64,000 nt of DNA from Rhizobium sp. 9140. Its GTDB lineage: Bacteria > Pseudomonadota > Alphaproteobacteria > Rhizobiales > Rhizobiaceae. Positions 1 through 7,738 of this stretch are shown here, one piece after another. Position 1 is the stretch's first letter. Every line of letters starts with the position of its first letter. A program made the translations under genes and the position numbers. The notes under the pieces are model-generated. The model did not search any database, was not told the origin of the DNA, and saw only the letters and a program-made list of their open reading frames with translations. The DNA is taken from assembly GCF_900067135.1 (NCBI RefSeq), contig NZ_FJUR01000003.1:99069-163068 (forward strand). The letters are read 5' to 3'.

Positions 1-816
1 GACGGACTTCTTGTTGCGCTGTCTACGCCGCAAGGCGACATACGTTTGGCCGCTGTCTGTAAAGCCAAATGGAGCGACCAGCCTGCCAGCCGCAATATCG
101 TCAGCGACAAGCGGCCACGGCGCGATACAGATGCCCAAACCCGCCACAGCAGCTTCGAGCATGAAGTAGAAATGTTCGAATTCCGTTCCGTGCTCGGCAT
201 CAACCTTCACGCTTGATCGAGCGATCCAATTTTCCCAAGCTGATTGGCGGGTTTGCGTACGCAGAAGAGGCAATGTGAAAATGTTCTCCCGCTGCAAATT
301 CAGGTTTGCCGCGTGAACGGGTCCAAACTTCTCTGCGAATAAGGGAAACACCTCGCAGTCCTCGGGCCACGGCTCCTGGCCCACACGAATTGCGACGTCA
401 AAACGTTCGCGCGAGAAATCAACCGGTGAGTCCGCCGTGCTTAAACGGACGTCGATCGATCCGTGATCGGCCCGGAAGCGATGAAGTCGTGGGATTAACC
501 ATTTCATCAAGAAAGTACCAAGGCAGGAGACGTCTAACGATCCGGATTCGGCATCTGTCACGAGGCGAACCGTCGAATCAATTTGATCAAAGGCGGCACT
601 CAGGCCCGGAATTAAAGTCTTGCCTGCGTCAGTGAGTTTAGGGGCATGCTTCGGTCCCTCGAACAATGGCGTGCCTAGAAGCTCTTCCAAATGTTGGATT
701 TGGCGGCTGACTGCACTGTGGGTCACATTTAGTTCTTCCGCCGCAAGCTTCATCAGACCCAAGCGACCTGCCGCCTCGAAAGCACGAAGGGCATTAAGTG
801 AAGGCAATCGGCGCAT
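1..816 (-). CDS. LysR-family transcriptional regulator, GcvA-like (3' end outside window)
   Basis: Read on the minus strand, an open frame of 272 codons starts at 816 and runs off the left edge with no stop. It begins MRRLPSLNALRAFEAAGRLG and has a typical LysR winged helix-turn-helix (about residues 8-65, including LAAEELNVTHSAVSRQIQ). The effector-binding domain follows. The start is fixed by an in-frame stop at 838-840 and a GAGGAA ribosome site just upstream. LysR proteins of this type are about 300 residues, so only the last 25-30 are missing. It is divergent from the small gene and exporter at 920-2022 and may control them, but no operator was identified. The family is clear; the target is unknown. 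Confidence 0.85.
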   Translation of the reverse strand, partial: MRRLPSLNALRAFEAAGRLGLMKLAAEELNVTHSAVSRQIQHLEELLGTPLFEGPKHAPKLTDAGKTLIPGLSAAFDQIDSTVRLVTDAESGSLDVSCLGTFLMKWLIPRLHRFRADHGSIDVRLSTADSPVDFSRERFDVAIRVGQEPWPEDCEVFPLFAEKFGPVHAANLNLQRENIFTLPLLRTQTRQSAWENWIARSSVKVDAEHGTEFEHFYFMLEAAVAGLGICIAPWPLVADDIAAGRLVAPFGFTDSGQTYVALRRRQRNKKSV

Positions 817-919
817 ATGTTCGTATTCCTCACATAGTTATTTCGAAGAAATCGATTATCTGCAGGGGTTTAGGGCGCTACAGACATACATGTATTGGAG
901 AAAATTGCGAGTCCTGGAT

Positions 920-1081
920 ATGAATGGTCTCCTCACTTGGTCGATAAAAGTTCTCGCGCGGTGGGCCGATCGGTCTCGTCAGCGCAGATATCTAGCGGAC
1001 CTTGAGCATTACCAACTCACCGACATAGGGATCTCGTCCGAACAACGACGCTGCGAATGCGCGAAATGGTTTTGGCGATAG
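920..1081 (+). CDS. Small DUF1127 (YjiS-like) protein
   Basis: A 53-residue arginine-rich protein. The pattern W-x(4)-R-x(2)-RRYLADLEHYQLTDIGIS matches the DUF1127 consensus (R-rich helix, then L-x-x-L-x-D-x-x-L-x-D-I-G-I). DUF1127 proteins are common in alphaproteobacteria, where some bind RNA or modulate phosphate and carbon metabolism; nothing here says which. The start at 920 is chosen because a GAG element lies 8 bases upstream. An in-frame ATG at 890 would add 10 residues. The gene sits between the divergent LysR gene and the EamA exporter. Confidence 0.6.
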   Translation: MNGLLTWSIKVLARWADRSRQRRYLADLEHYQLTDIGISSEQRRCECAKWFWR

Positions 1082-1152
1082 TTCCGTGAAATTAAGCACC
1101 TTACGGATTACGCGATAAACGGCTCAAACTATCAAATGAAAAAATAGTAACA

Positions 1153-2022
1153 ATGACTTTTGCAGCCATTTTCCTTGTTGTTCTAGCAGCTCTTGTTCAC
1201 GCAACGTGGAACTTGCTGTCTAAACGTGCGTCATCTGTCGGCCCGACCTTTGTGTTCGCTTATAATTTCGTTGCGTGCGTTGCGTATGCACCTTGGGTCA
1301 TTTACTTGATCGCGCGACAAACTATTCAATGGGACTGGTCAGTGGTTGGTTTTATTGTATGCAGCGGTTTGATCCATCTCGCCTATAGTTTGTCTCTTCA
1401 GCGTGGATATCAAAAGGCGGACTTCTCAGTCGTCTATCCCGTTGCTCGGGGAACTGGGCCAATGCTGTCAACTTTCGGTGCCATACTACTTCTTGGCGAG
1501 CGCCCTCCTATCCAGGTCATTGCCGGTCTCATGGCTGTTGTTGGCGGGATTGCGTTGATTGCAACGCAGGGCAGGCTCGAAGCTTTTCGTAAACCTGGAG
1601 GTCTGACCGGTATAAAGTGGGGAACGACAACTGGCGGACTAATTGCATCTTATACTGTGGTTGATGCCTATGCGGTGAAAGCCCTTGGAATAGCTCCCGT
1701 AGTATTGGACTGGTTTTCCAATCTTCTGCGTTTTTTTCTCCTCGCTCCACTGGTGATTGCTGATCCTGGCCGGGCTAGAGCCGCGATGCGCGGATACTGG
1801 CTGCTGGCAGTTGGCGTAGGACTGCTATCTCCGCTCTCCTATATTCTGATCCTAACCGCGCTAAATATGGGTGCCCCGCTCAGCATAGTGGCACCGATGC
1901 GCGAAATGTCCATGATGATCGGAGCTGTAATGGGGATGGTCATCCTACGCGAATCCGTTGGGCTGTGGCGTATTGTTGGATGTGCGGTTCTTGTCCTAGG
2001 TGTTGTTTTGCTGACGTCGTGA
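1153..2022 (+). CDS. EamA/DMT-superfamily membrane exporter
   Basis: A 289-residue, very hydrophobic protein with about ten predicted membrane segments in two repeats of five, the hallmark of the drug/metabolite transporter superfamily. The first segment follows directly from the start (FAAIFLVVLAALVHATWNLL, with the family HATWN motif). The second repeat begins near residue 150. The C-terminus shows the usual ILRESVGLWRIVGCAVLVLG pattern. Such proteins export amino acids or other metabolites through the inner membrane; the substrate cannot be read from sequence. The LysR gene across the gap is a plausible regulator. The ribosome site is weak. Confidence 0.85.
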   Translation: MTFAAIFLVVLAALVHATWNLLSKRASSVGPTFVFAYNFVACVAYAPWVIYLIARQTIQWDWSVVGFIVCSGLIHLAYSLSLQRGYQKADFSVVYPVARGTGPMLSTFGAILLLGERPPIQVIAGLMAVVGGIALIATQGRLEAFRKPGGLTGIKWGTTTGGLIASYTVVDAYAVKALGIAPVVLDWFSNLLRFFLLAPLVIADPGRARAAMRGYWLLAVGVGLLSPLSYILILTALNMGAPLSIVAPMREMSMMIGAVMGMVILRESVGLWRIVGCAVLVLGVVLLTS

Positions 2023-2169
2023 ACCACAGTCGCCACGCAAGCTCTAGAGTGCTAACTCCACCGACATCCCTCGTTGTCGGGCCCCACTCTTTACAAGTAC
2101 GTCATTCGTGCAAAAGCAGCGGAGTACGAACTTTCAAGAATCGGCTCCTCGCAGAGATCGCGAGTAGGG

Positions 2170-2550
2170 CTAGCTTGTAGCACGATGCTCGCGGTTGGTT
2201 TGGCCGACGCGGCTTGCCCGAGCTACCCCGTGTTCGACCAGGCAATCGATTATTTCGGCATAGTCAGCCGTTGCCTTCGCGTACATGCTGATGTTGGTGA
2301 AGCCCGGAATGGTGTTCACCTCGTTGACGACGAATGTCATATCCGGCGTCAGGTTGACACGCGCATGCTATCGCAGCCGAGAGCCCTGAACGCCAGGGCG
2401 GCCATGTCGCGCGTTCGCGCTTCCACCTGTGGCGGCGGCGCCGTCGGCACTTTGAGCGCAGCCCCGTCCTCATCGAGGTATTTTGCGTAATAGCTGTTGA
2501 ACCCATGGGTTTCTGCCGAAGCGATCTCGCCGGGGATTTCAGCATTTGCT
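2170..2550 (-). pseudogene. ddl: ddl (D-alanine--D-alanine ligase) C-terminal remnant
   Basis: The minus strand holds the last part of a Ddl ligase split over two frames. One frame (about 2550-2372) reads PGEIASAETHGFNSYYAKYL and onward to FRALGCDSM. The other (about 2370-2170) reads VNEVNTIPGFTNISMYAK and ends LVEHGVARA, then a stop. The NEVNTIPGFT block is the Ddl metal/ATP-site signature. Against the family pattern ARVDFFLTPD, a few codons are lost and the frame shifts near 2371. The first two-thirds of the gene are absent, and homology stops at the palindrome at 2538-2553, the left edge of the defence-like cassette. Clearly non-functional. Confidence 0.8.
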
Positions 2551-2553
2551 GAA
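2538..2553. promoter_or_regulatory. Distal palindromic operator of the AbiE-like cassette
   Basis: TTCAGCATTTGCTGAA is a near-perfect inverted repeat (TTCAGCA, two central bases, TGCTGAA). The same 7+2+7 core recurs at 2604-2619, with centres 66 bases apart, about six helical turns. Characterised AbiEi proteins repress their own promoters by binding inverted repeats. By analogy this is a binding site for the regulator at 2612; binding itself is inferred. Confidence 0.6.
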
Positions 2554-2576
2554 CATAACTCGTGGAGTGAAATAAG

Positions 2577-2605
2577 TTGACAAATTTCACCGGTTTGGCC
2601 ATTTT
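2577..2605 (+). promoter_or_regulatory. Predicted sigma-70 promoter, probably giving a leaderless mRNA
   Basis: TTGACA at 2577-2582 matches the -35 consensus exactly. A 17-base spacer leads to CATTTT at 2600-2605, a weak -10 that overlaps the left arm of the proximal palindrome. Transcription would start about 7 bases later, at or beside the A of the ATG at 2612. No Shine-Dalgarno sequence precedes that ATG, which fits a leaderless transcript. Regulator binding at 2602-2621 would block the -10 directly. Confidence 0.5.
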
Positions 2606-2621
2606 CAGCAGATGCTGAAAA
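2602..2621. promoter_or_regulatory. Proximal palindromic operator containing the start codon
   Basis: TTTTCAGCAGATGCTGAAAA is a perfect 9+2+9 inverted repeat. The ATG of the next gene (2612-2614) lies inside it, so the first codons ATG CTG AAA are part of the operator. It shares the core TTCAGCA-N2-TGCTGAA with the palindrome at 2538-2553. It overlaps the predicted -10 and the transcription start, the position expected for autorepression. Confidence 0.65.
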
Positions 2622-3688
2622 CTATTAACGAAGTGAACGAGCTAGAGGACCAGGCGACTGAAGCGATCACCGCACTGTTGCACGCTGTCCCTTTCGTTCA
2701 GATGATGAAAGTCGAACAGGCGCCATCAAATTCTGGTTTCGACATTCTTGTTGAACTCAGTTGGGAAGGGCATAGCCGCTTTCTCGCCTGCGAAGTCAAA
2801 GCTCAAGGGCAGCCGCGGCATGTGCGCGCGGCGCTCCTTCAACTTCGCAAGACTGCGAAAATGTTTGATCCGCGGGCGATGCCGATCTTCATCGCACCAT
2901 ATATATCTCCCGAAGCGCAAGCGCTCTGCAATGAGTTTGAAGTAGGATATCTCGACCTGGTCGGAAATGCGCGGATCGTCTTCGATACCGTCTTTATCGA
3001 GCGTCGGGTCGACACGAAGCCGCCTGCCATTCAGCGAAGCCTGAAATCCATCTTCAAGCCAAAATCCGCGCAGGTTTTGAGAGTGCTCCTCCGCGATCCG
3101 GATCGCGCATGGCGCGTGGCGGATCTCGCCCACACCGCAGAGGTAAGTCTCGGACATGTCAGCAACGTTCGCAGCGAGCTGGTGGATCGGGAATGGGCAG
3201 AGGTCGCAGATGACGGCCTGCGGTTGTCGCGCCCCGACGCGCTGCTGGATGCCTGGCGCGACGCTTATGAACCACCGCCCGGCGAACGCATGGGCTTCTA
3301 TACAACACTCCATGGCCAATCTCTGGAGGACGCGGCGCGGGGTGTTCTCAGCGTAAGGAGTGATGGGCGGAACGCGATTTTCGCATCCTTTTCGGCGGCG
3401 CATTGGCTGGCGCCTTACGGGCGGGTAGCGACCCAATATTTTTACGCGGATCCCGCCGGACTGACGGCCTTGCGCACTGCTCTCAAACTGTCACCCGCGA
3501 CATCGGGGGCAAATATCGTGGTCACTGTTCTGAAGGACCATGGCCTATTCAATGACGCCACCGAGCCTGCTCCGGGAGTTGTCTGTACAAGCCCAGTACA
3601 AACTTATCTCGATCTTGCCGTATCAGGAGAGCGCGGCGCCGAGGCGGCTGAACACCTCAGACAGGACCTTCTTACATGGCAAAGATAG
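2612..3688 (+). CDS. AbiEi-family antitoxin/regulator with N-terminal PD-(D/E)XK-like domain
   Basis: 358 residues. The middle (about 150-205) reads as a winged helix (VLRVLLRDPDRAWRVADLAH, then SLGHVSNVRSELV). The C-terminus (about 225-355) matches the AbiEi C-terminal domain, ending VVCTSPVQTYLDL and EHLRQDLL. AbiEi proteins are DNA-binding autorepressors that silence the AbiEii toxin in type IV toxin-antitoxin systems. The N-terminal 130 residues are unusual: FDILVEL with D44, then CEVKAQ with E61 and K63, spaced like the D...ExK core of PD-(D/E)XK nucleases. Whether it cuts DNA is unknown; it may be an inactive fold. The start codon lies in the operator, and the 3' end overlaps the toxin gene by 13 bases, implying coupled translation. 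Confidence 0.75.
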   Translation: MLKTINEVNELEDQATEAITALLHAVPFVQMMKVEQAPSNSGFDILVELSWEGHSRFLACEVKAQGQPRHVRAALLQLRKTAKMFDPRAMPIFIAPYISPEAQALCNEFEVGYLDLVGNARIVFDTVFIERRVDTKPPAIQRSLKSIFKPKSAQVLRVLLRDPDRAWRVADLAHTAEVSLGHVSNVRSELVDREWAEVADDGLRLSRPDALLDAWRDAYEPPPGERMGFYTTLHGQSLEDAARGVLSVRSDGRNAIFASFSAAHWLAPYGRVATQYFYADPAGLTALRTALKLSPATSGANIVVTVLKDHGLFNDATEPAPGVVCTSPVQTYLDLAVSGERGAEAAEHLRQDLLTWQR

Positions 3689-4545
3689 TCACGCCCGACC
3701 CGCAGTCCGCCGCAGACTACGAGGACCGCACGACAAAAGCTGTCAAAGGTGTCCTGGTTGAGATCGGGCAGATACTCGGCAGCTTCAAAGGAAAGTTCGC
3801 CGTGATCGGCGGTGCCGTTCCCTGGCTGCTTCTCGACAATGAGGACATGCCTCACGTTGGTACTCTTGATGTCGATCTTGGCCTGGATGCGGAAGCTCTC
3901 GGAGACGGCGAGTACGTGTCTCTGGTCGAGGCCTTGATGGGCCAGGGCTATAAGCAGCGTGAGGAGCTGCGGCGCTTCCAGCTCGTTCGCGAAGTACCGG
4001 TTGATGATGGTGGCGCGCCGATCGATATCGTCGTCGATTTCCTCATGCCCCGTGATGCGGAGATCGTCAAAAACCGTCCGCCGATCCTGAGCGATTTCGC
4101 TGTCCAGCGTGCCGACGGCGCGGATCTTGCCCTGCGTTTTTATCAGCTGGTCGCAATCACCGGCGATATGCCTGGCGGCGGCACCAATCGTGTCGAGGTC
4201 GCCGTCTGCTCTATTCCCGCATTGCTCGCCATGAAAGGCTACGCCCTCAACGGCCGCCACAAGCAGAAAGATGCCTACGATATCTATTACAGCATCAGAA
4301 ACTATCCCGATGGGATCGAGGCCCTGGCTGAAGCCTGCAAACCTTTGCTCGAAGAAAAGAGCGGCGCACAAGGCTATCAATATATCGCCGACAAGTTCGA
4401 CGCGCTGGATGGTTACGGCGCAACGAGTGTTCGAAAATTCGTCGCGGAGACGGATATCCTTGACGGCCGCACGCCTGAGCAATGGCAGCAGGACGCGTTC
4501 GGTCAAATCGACGCGTGGCTGCGCGCCCTTGGTTTGCGAGAATGA
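3676..4545 (+). CDS. AbiEii-like nucleotidyltransferase (toxin)
   Basis: 289 residues with the order of motifs seen in AbiEii/MenA-type nucleotidyltransferases: VIGGAVPWLL (G45-G46) as the glycine-rich motif, TLDVDLGL with metal-binding D65 and D67, PIDIVVDFL as the third acidic strand (D117), and the lysine-rich helix K187...KQKDAYDIYY (K197, D199). Family members transfer nucleotides to tRNA or protein and stop growth until their AbiEi partner restrains them. It overlaps the regulator gene by 13 bases and is followed 51 bases later by the PHP/ATPase gene. It is annotated as the toxin from motifs and context; the substrate is unknown. Confidence 0.75.
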   Translation: MAKIVTPDPQSAADYEDRTTKAVKGVLVEIGQILGSFKGKFAVIGGAVPWLLLDNEDMPHVGTLDVDLGLDAEALGDGEYVSLVEALMGQGYKQREELRRFQLVREVPVDDGGAPIDIVVDFLMPRDAEIVKNRPPILSDFAVQRADGADLALRFYQLVAITGDMPGGGTNRVEVAVCSIPALLAMKGYALNGRHKQKDAYDIYYSIRNYPDGIEALAEACKPLLEEKSGAQGYQYIADKFDALDGYGATSVRKFVAETDILDGRTPEQWQQDAFGQIDAWLRALGLRE

Positions 4546-4596
4546 CGTCGTTGAGGCGTTTGTGGGGCGAAATATAAAAAGACGATTGGGGGCAAT

Positions 4597-7557
4597 GTGG
4601 GAAATTCAGGATCGCGGTGGCTTCGATGGGAGCCACATATTCATGCACCGGGGACTGTGCTCAATGATCAGTTCAATGGCTCCGACAGCTGGGAGCAATA
4701 CCTCGCCAAGATAGAGGCGGCGACGCCTGCAATTCGCGCGCTTGGCGTGACCGACTACTATCTGCTCGACACATATGAACGCGTCCGTGAGGCGAAAGCT
4801 GGCGGCCGGCTCCCCGGTGTCGACCTGGTGTTCCCAAATGTGGAGCTGCGTCTCGCTTTCGGAACCGTCAAGGGCAATTGGGTCAACTGTCATCTTCTCG
4901 TCAACCCGAAGGATCCGGATCACGTAGGAGCGACACAGCGTTTTCTCGCGCAGCTGACGTTCGAATATTCTGGCGATCGATTCACATGCACGCCCGACGA
5001 ACTCATGCGCCTGGGATCGAAAATCGATCCCACTCTTTCGGGACGGGCCGCGCTCGCGCGCGGTGCGACCCAGTTCAAAGTCAGCTTCGAACAGTTAAGC
5101 GAGCTCTACCGCGCCATCGACTGGGCCAGGAACAACATCCTCATCGCGGTCGCGGGCAGCGAACATGACGGTACCTCCGGCATGCGAGGCGAATCCGAAG
5201 GCGCGCAGCGGCAGGAAGTGGAAAGGTTCGCTCACATCATCTTCGCGAGCAGCGCCAGCCAACGCGATTTCTGGCTCGGTCGCAAAAGCAGCGCAACTCC
5301 CGATGAAATTCGCGCCCGCTATGGTGCGCTCAAACCGTGTCTTCACGGCAGCGACGCCCATGAAACAGCAAAGATCGGCGCGCCTGACGGCGACCGCTAT
5401 TCCTGGGTGAAAGGGGGGGCGCATTTCGACTCGCTCCGTCAGGCGGTCATCGATCCGGCCGGGCGGGCGTTCGTCGGAGCAGCACCCCCGATCCGCGCCA
5501 CGCCCTCGCAGGTCATCTCCCGCGTTTCGATCCTTAACGCCCCCTGGGCTGCAACACCCATCATCGAGCTTAATCCCGGGCTTGTGGCAATCATCGGCGC
5601 GCGTGGATCCGGAAAGACGGCGCTTGCCGACGCAATCGCCGCCGGCTGCGACGCAGCCTCCGAACATCTCAGTCCGGCCTCGTTTCTCGTGCGCGCGGGC
5701 AATTTGCTGGAGGGAGCCAGTGTCCGGCTGGATTGGGGCAGCGGCGATCCATCCGAGCGCAAACTGCTCGATTACGAATACGATGCCGATCTGGATGGCC
5801 GGTTCCCGCGAGCACGCTATCTTTCACAGAAGTTTGTCGAGGAACTTTGCTCGGCCGACGGTATGACAGACGCCCTGCTCGGTGAAATCGAACGGGTCAT
5901 TTTCGAGGCTCACCCTGAAAAGGACGGAACTTTCCGTTTCGATCAGTTACTGGAACTCCGTGCCACCCGCTTTCGTCTTGCGCGCCAGCGCGAAGAGGAG
6001 GCGATTGCCACACTTTCAAACCAGATTGGACTGGAACGGGAAAAGCGGCGCCAAATTCCGGGCCTCACCCAGCAGATCGCCCAGAAGGAGCAGATCGTCA
6101 AAGGGCTGGAGACGGATCGAGACAAGCTGATTGTCAAAGGGAGCGAAGTTCGGGCCGAGCGGCTCACTGTCATTGCCAACGCGGCTGAGAAGGTGCGTTC
6201 TTTCGTGCGGTTCTTTACGAACCAGGAAACTACGCTTCTCGCGTTGCAAGACGAGGTGAAGGCCTTTCGCCAGAACAAGGCGCCGGAGGCTCTGCGTCAA
6301 ACCAAGTCAAGCTTCGTCGCTGCGCGGCTCGAAGATTCCGACTGGCAGGACTTCCTGCTGGAATATCACGGTAATGTCGATGCCGCTCTTGCGGCAAAGC
6401 TCAAAACCGCACGCGCGAATGCAGCAGGCTGGCGGGGTTCGGCTCCTGCGCCTCTCTCTGACCCCAACCTGTCCTACCTCGCGGACGATGCCGATCCGGA
6501 AAAGACCACACTTGCTGTGCTCGAGGCAGAATCGGCGCGTCTGCAAGGATTGATCAATATTGATACCGAGACCGCGAACAAGTTTGGCGCTTTGGTCAGG
6601 CGCATCGCAGAAGAGAACACCCAGATCGAGACCACACGCACGACGCTTGCCGATTGCCAAGGGGCATCCGAGCGGATGGCAAGCCTCAGCAAGCAACGGC
6701 GCGAAACCTATCTTCGTGTGTTCGAGTCGATTATCGCCGAGGAACAGGTTCTGCGCGATCTCTACAGACCTTTGGTGGATAGATTGCAGGCAGCCAAGGG
6801 CACGTTGCAGAAGCTGTCATTCTCAGCTTCCCGGCACGCCGATGTGAAACAATGGGCTTTACTTGGCGAGAAACTTTTCGATCTGCGGCGCGCGGGCGAC
6901 TTCAAGGGCAAGGGCTCGCTAGAGCAATGGGCCAACACTCACCTGCGAAAGGCTTGGGAAACAGGCGATGTCCCTGCCATAGACACGGCCATTCAGCATT
7001 TCACCGACGCCTGGCAGGAAGAGCTCCTCGCTGTCGCCAATGTGGCGAGCAATGATCAGGCGGCTTATCGAAGCTGGTTGGTGCGCTTTGCCAAATGGCT
7101 GTTTGGTACCGAGCATATCCAGATCGAGTACAGCATCGACTACGAGGGTACGGACATTACCAAACTCTCGCCCGGTACCCGTGGGATCGTCCTGCTCTTG
7201 CTCTACCTTGCGCTCGATGAGAGCGATCACCGGCCCTTGATCATTGATCAGCCGGAGGAGAACCTCGATCCGAAATCGATTTTTGACGAGCTTGTCAGCC
7301 TGTTTGTGACTGCCAAGGCCAAACGGCAGGTCATAATGGTGACCCACAACGCTAATCTTGTGATCAACACCGACGCAGATCAGATCATCGTTGCGAACGC
7401 TGGACCGCACGGGCCTGGCGAGTTGCCCCCGATCACTTATTTTTCCGGCGGCATGGAGGACGCCGATATGCGCCAGCAGGTGTGCGACATCCTTGAGGGA
7501 GGGGAGGAGGCGTTCAAGGAACGAGCTCGACGCCTGAGGGTGAGGCTGGAGCGTTAG
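4597..7557 (+). CDS. TrlF-like PHP-domain / SMC-like ABC ATPase
   Basis: 986 residues starting at GTG with a GGGGG ribosome site five bases upstream. Residues 10-260 resemble a PHP metal-dependent phosphoesterase: H14-x-H16 (EPHIHAP), VTDYY, and CLHGSDAHE (H250, D253, H255). Residues 325-350 carry a Walker A (IIGARGSGKTALAD). A long charged helical stretch (about 450-740) looks like coiled coil. The C-terminus has an ABC signature (LSPGTRG, about 857), a Walker B (PLIIDQPEENLDP, about 876) and an H-loop (MVTHNANLV). Together this is an SMC/RecN-type ATPase driving a phosphoesterase, a build common in phage-defence genes. It is co-oriented with the AbiE-like pair. Nucleic acid as target is inferred. 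Confidence 0.75.
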   Translation: MGNSGSRWLRWEPHIHAPGTVLNDQFNGSDSWEQYLAKIEAATPAIRALGVTDYYLLDTYERVREAKAGGRLPGVDLVFPNVELRLAFGTVKGNWVNCHLLVNPKDPDHVGATQRFLAQLTFEYSGDRFTCTPDELMRLGSKIDPTLSGRAALARGATQFKVSFEQLSELYRAIDWARNNILIAVAGSEHDGTSGMRGESEGAQRQEVERFAHIIFASSASQRDFWLGRKSSATPDEIRARYGALKPCLHGSDAHETAKIGAPDGDRYSWVKGGAHFDSLRQAVIDPAGRAFVGAAPPIRATPSQVISRVSILNAPWAATPIIELNPGLVAIIGARGSGKTALADAIAAGCDAASEHLSPASFLVRAGNLLEGASVRLDWGSGDPSERKLLDYEYDADLDGRFPRARYLSQKFVEELCSADGMTDALLGEIERVIFEAHPEKDGTFRFDQLLELRATRFRLARQREEEAIATLSNQIGLEREKRRQIPGLTQQIAQKEQIVKGLETDRDKLIVKGSEVRAERLTVIANAAEKVRSFVRFFTNQETTLLALQDEVKAFRQNKAPEALRQTKSSFVAARLEDSDWQDFLLEYHGNVDAALAAKLKTARANAAGWRGSAPAPLSDPNLSYLADDADPEKTTLAVLEAESARLQGLINIDTETANKFGALVRRIAEENTQIETTRTTLADCQGASERMASLSKQRRETYLRVFESIIAEEQVLRDLYRPLVDRLQAAKGTLQKLSFSASRHADVKQWALLGEKLFDLRRAGDFKGKGSLEQWANTHLRKAWETGDVPAIDTAIQHFTDAWQEELLAVANVASNDQAAYRSWLVRFAKWLFGTEHIQIEYSIDYEGTDITKLSPGTRGIVLLLLYLALDESDHRPLIIDQPEENLDPKSIFDELVSLFVTAKAKRQVIMVTHNANLVINTDADQIIVANAGPHGPGELPPITYFSGGMEDADMRQQVCDILEGGEEAFKERARRLRVRLER

Positions 7558-7738
7558 TTTATTCATCCGTCTGCACGGGTGGTGGCATCCTGAGCCATGC
7601 TCAGTCTCTCCGAGCGGCAATGACGCACTCCGAGGCGCGGGAGTTCGGCCCGGGAAATCGAGGATTAGATCCCATCAAACCTGCGCCAAGCCTCTAATCC
7701 GGACCGGCATTTTGATAGGGATAGACCGGCTCCGCCGA

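Noticed and set aside
306..1081. Plus-strand frames at 306-635 and the 5' part of 620-1081
   Set aside because: They are antisense to the LysR gene, which continues past the window edge. Only the DUF1127 part (920-1081) is credible.
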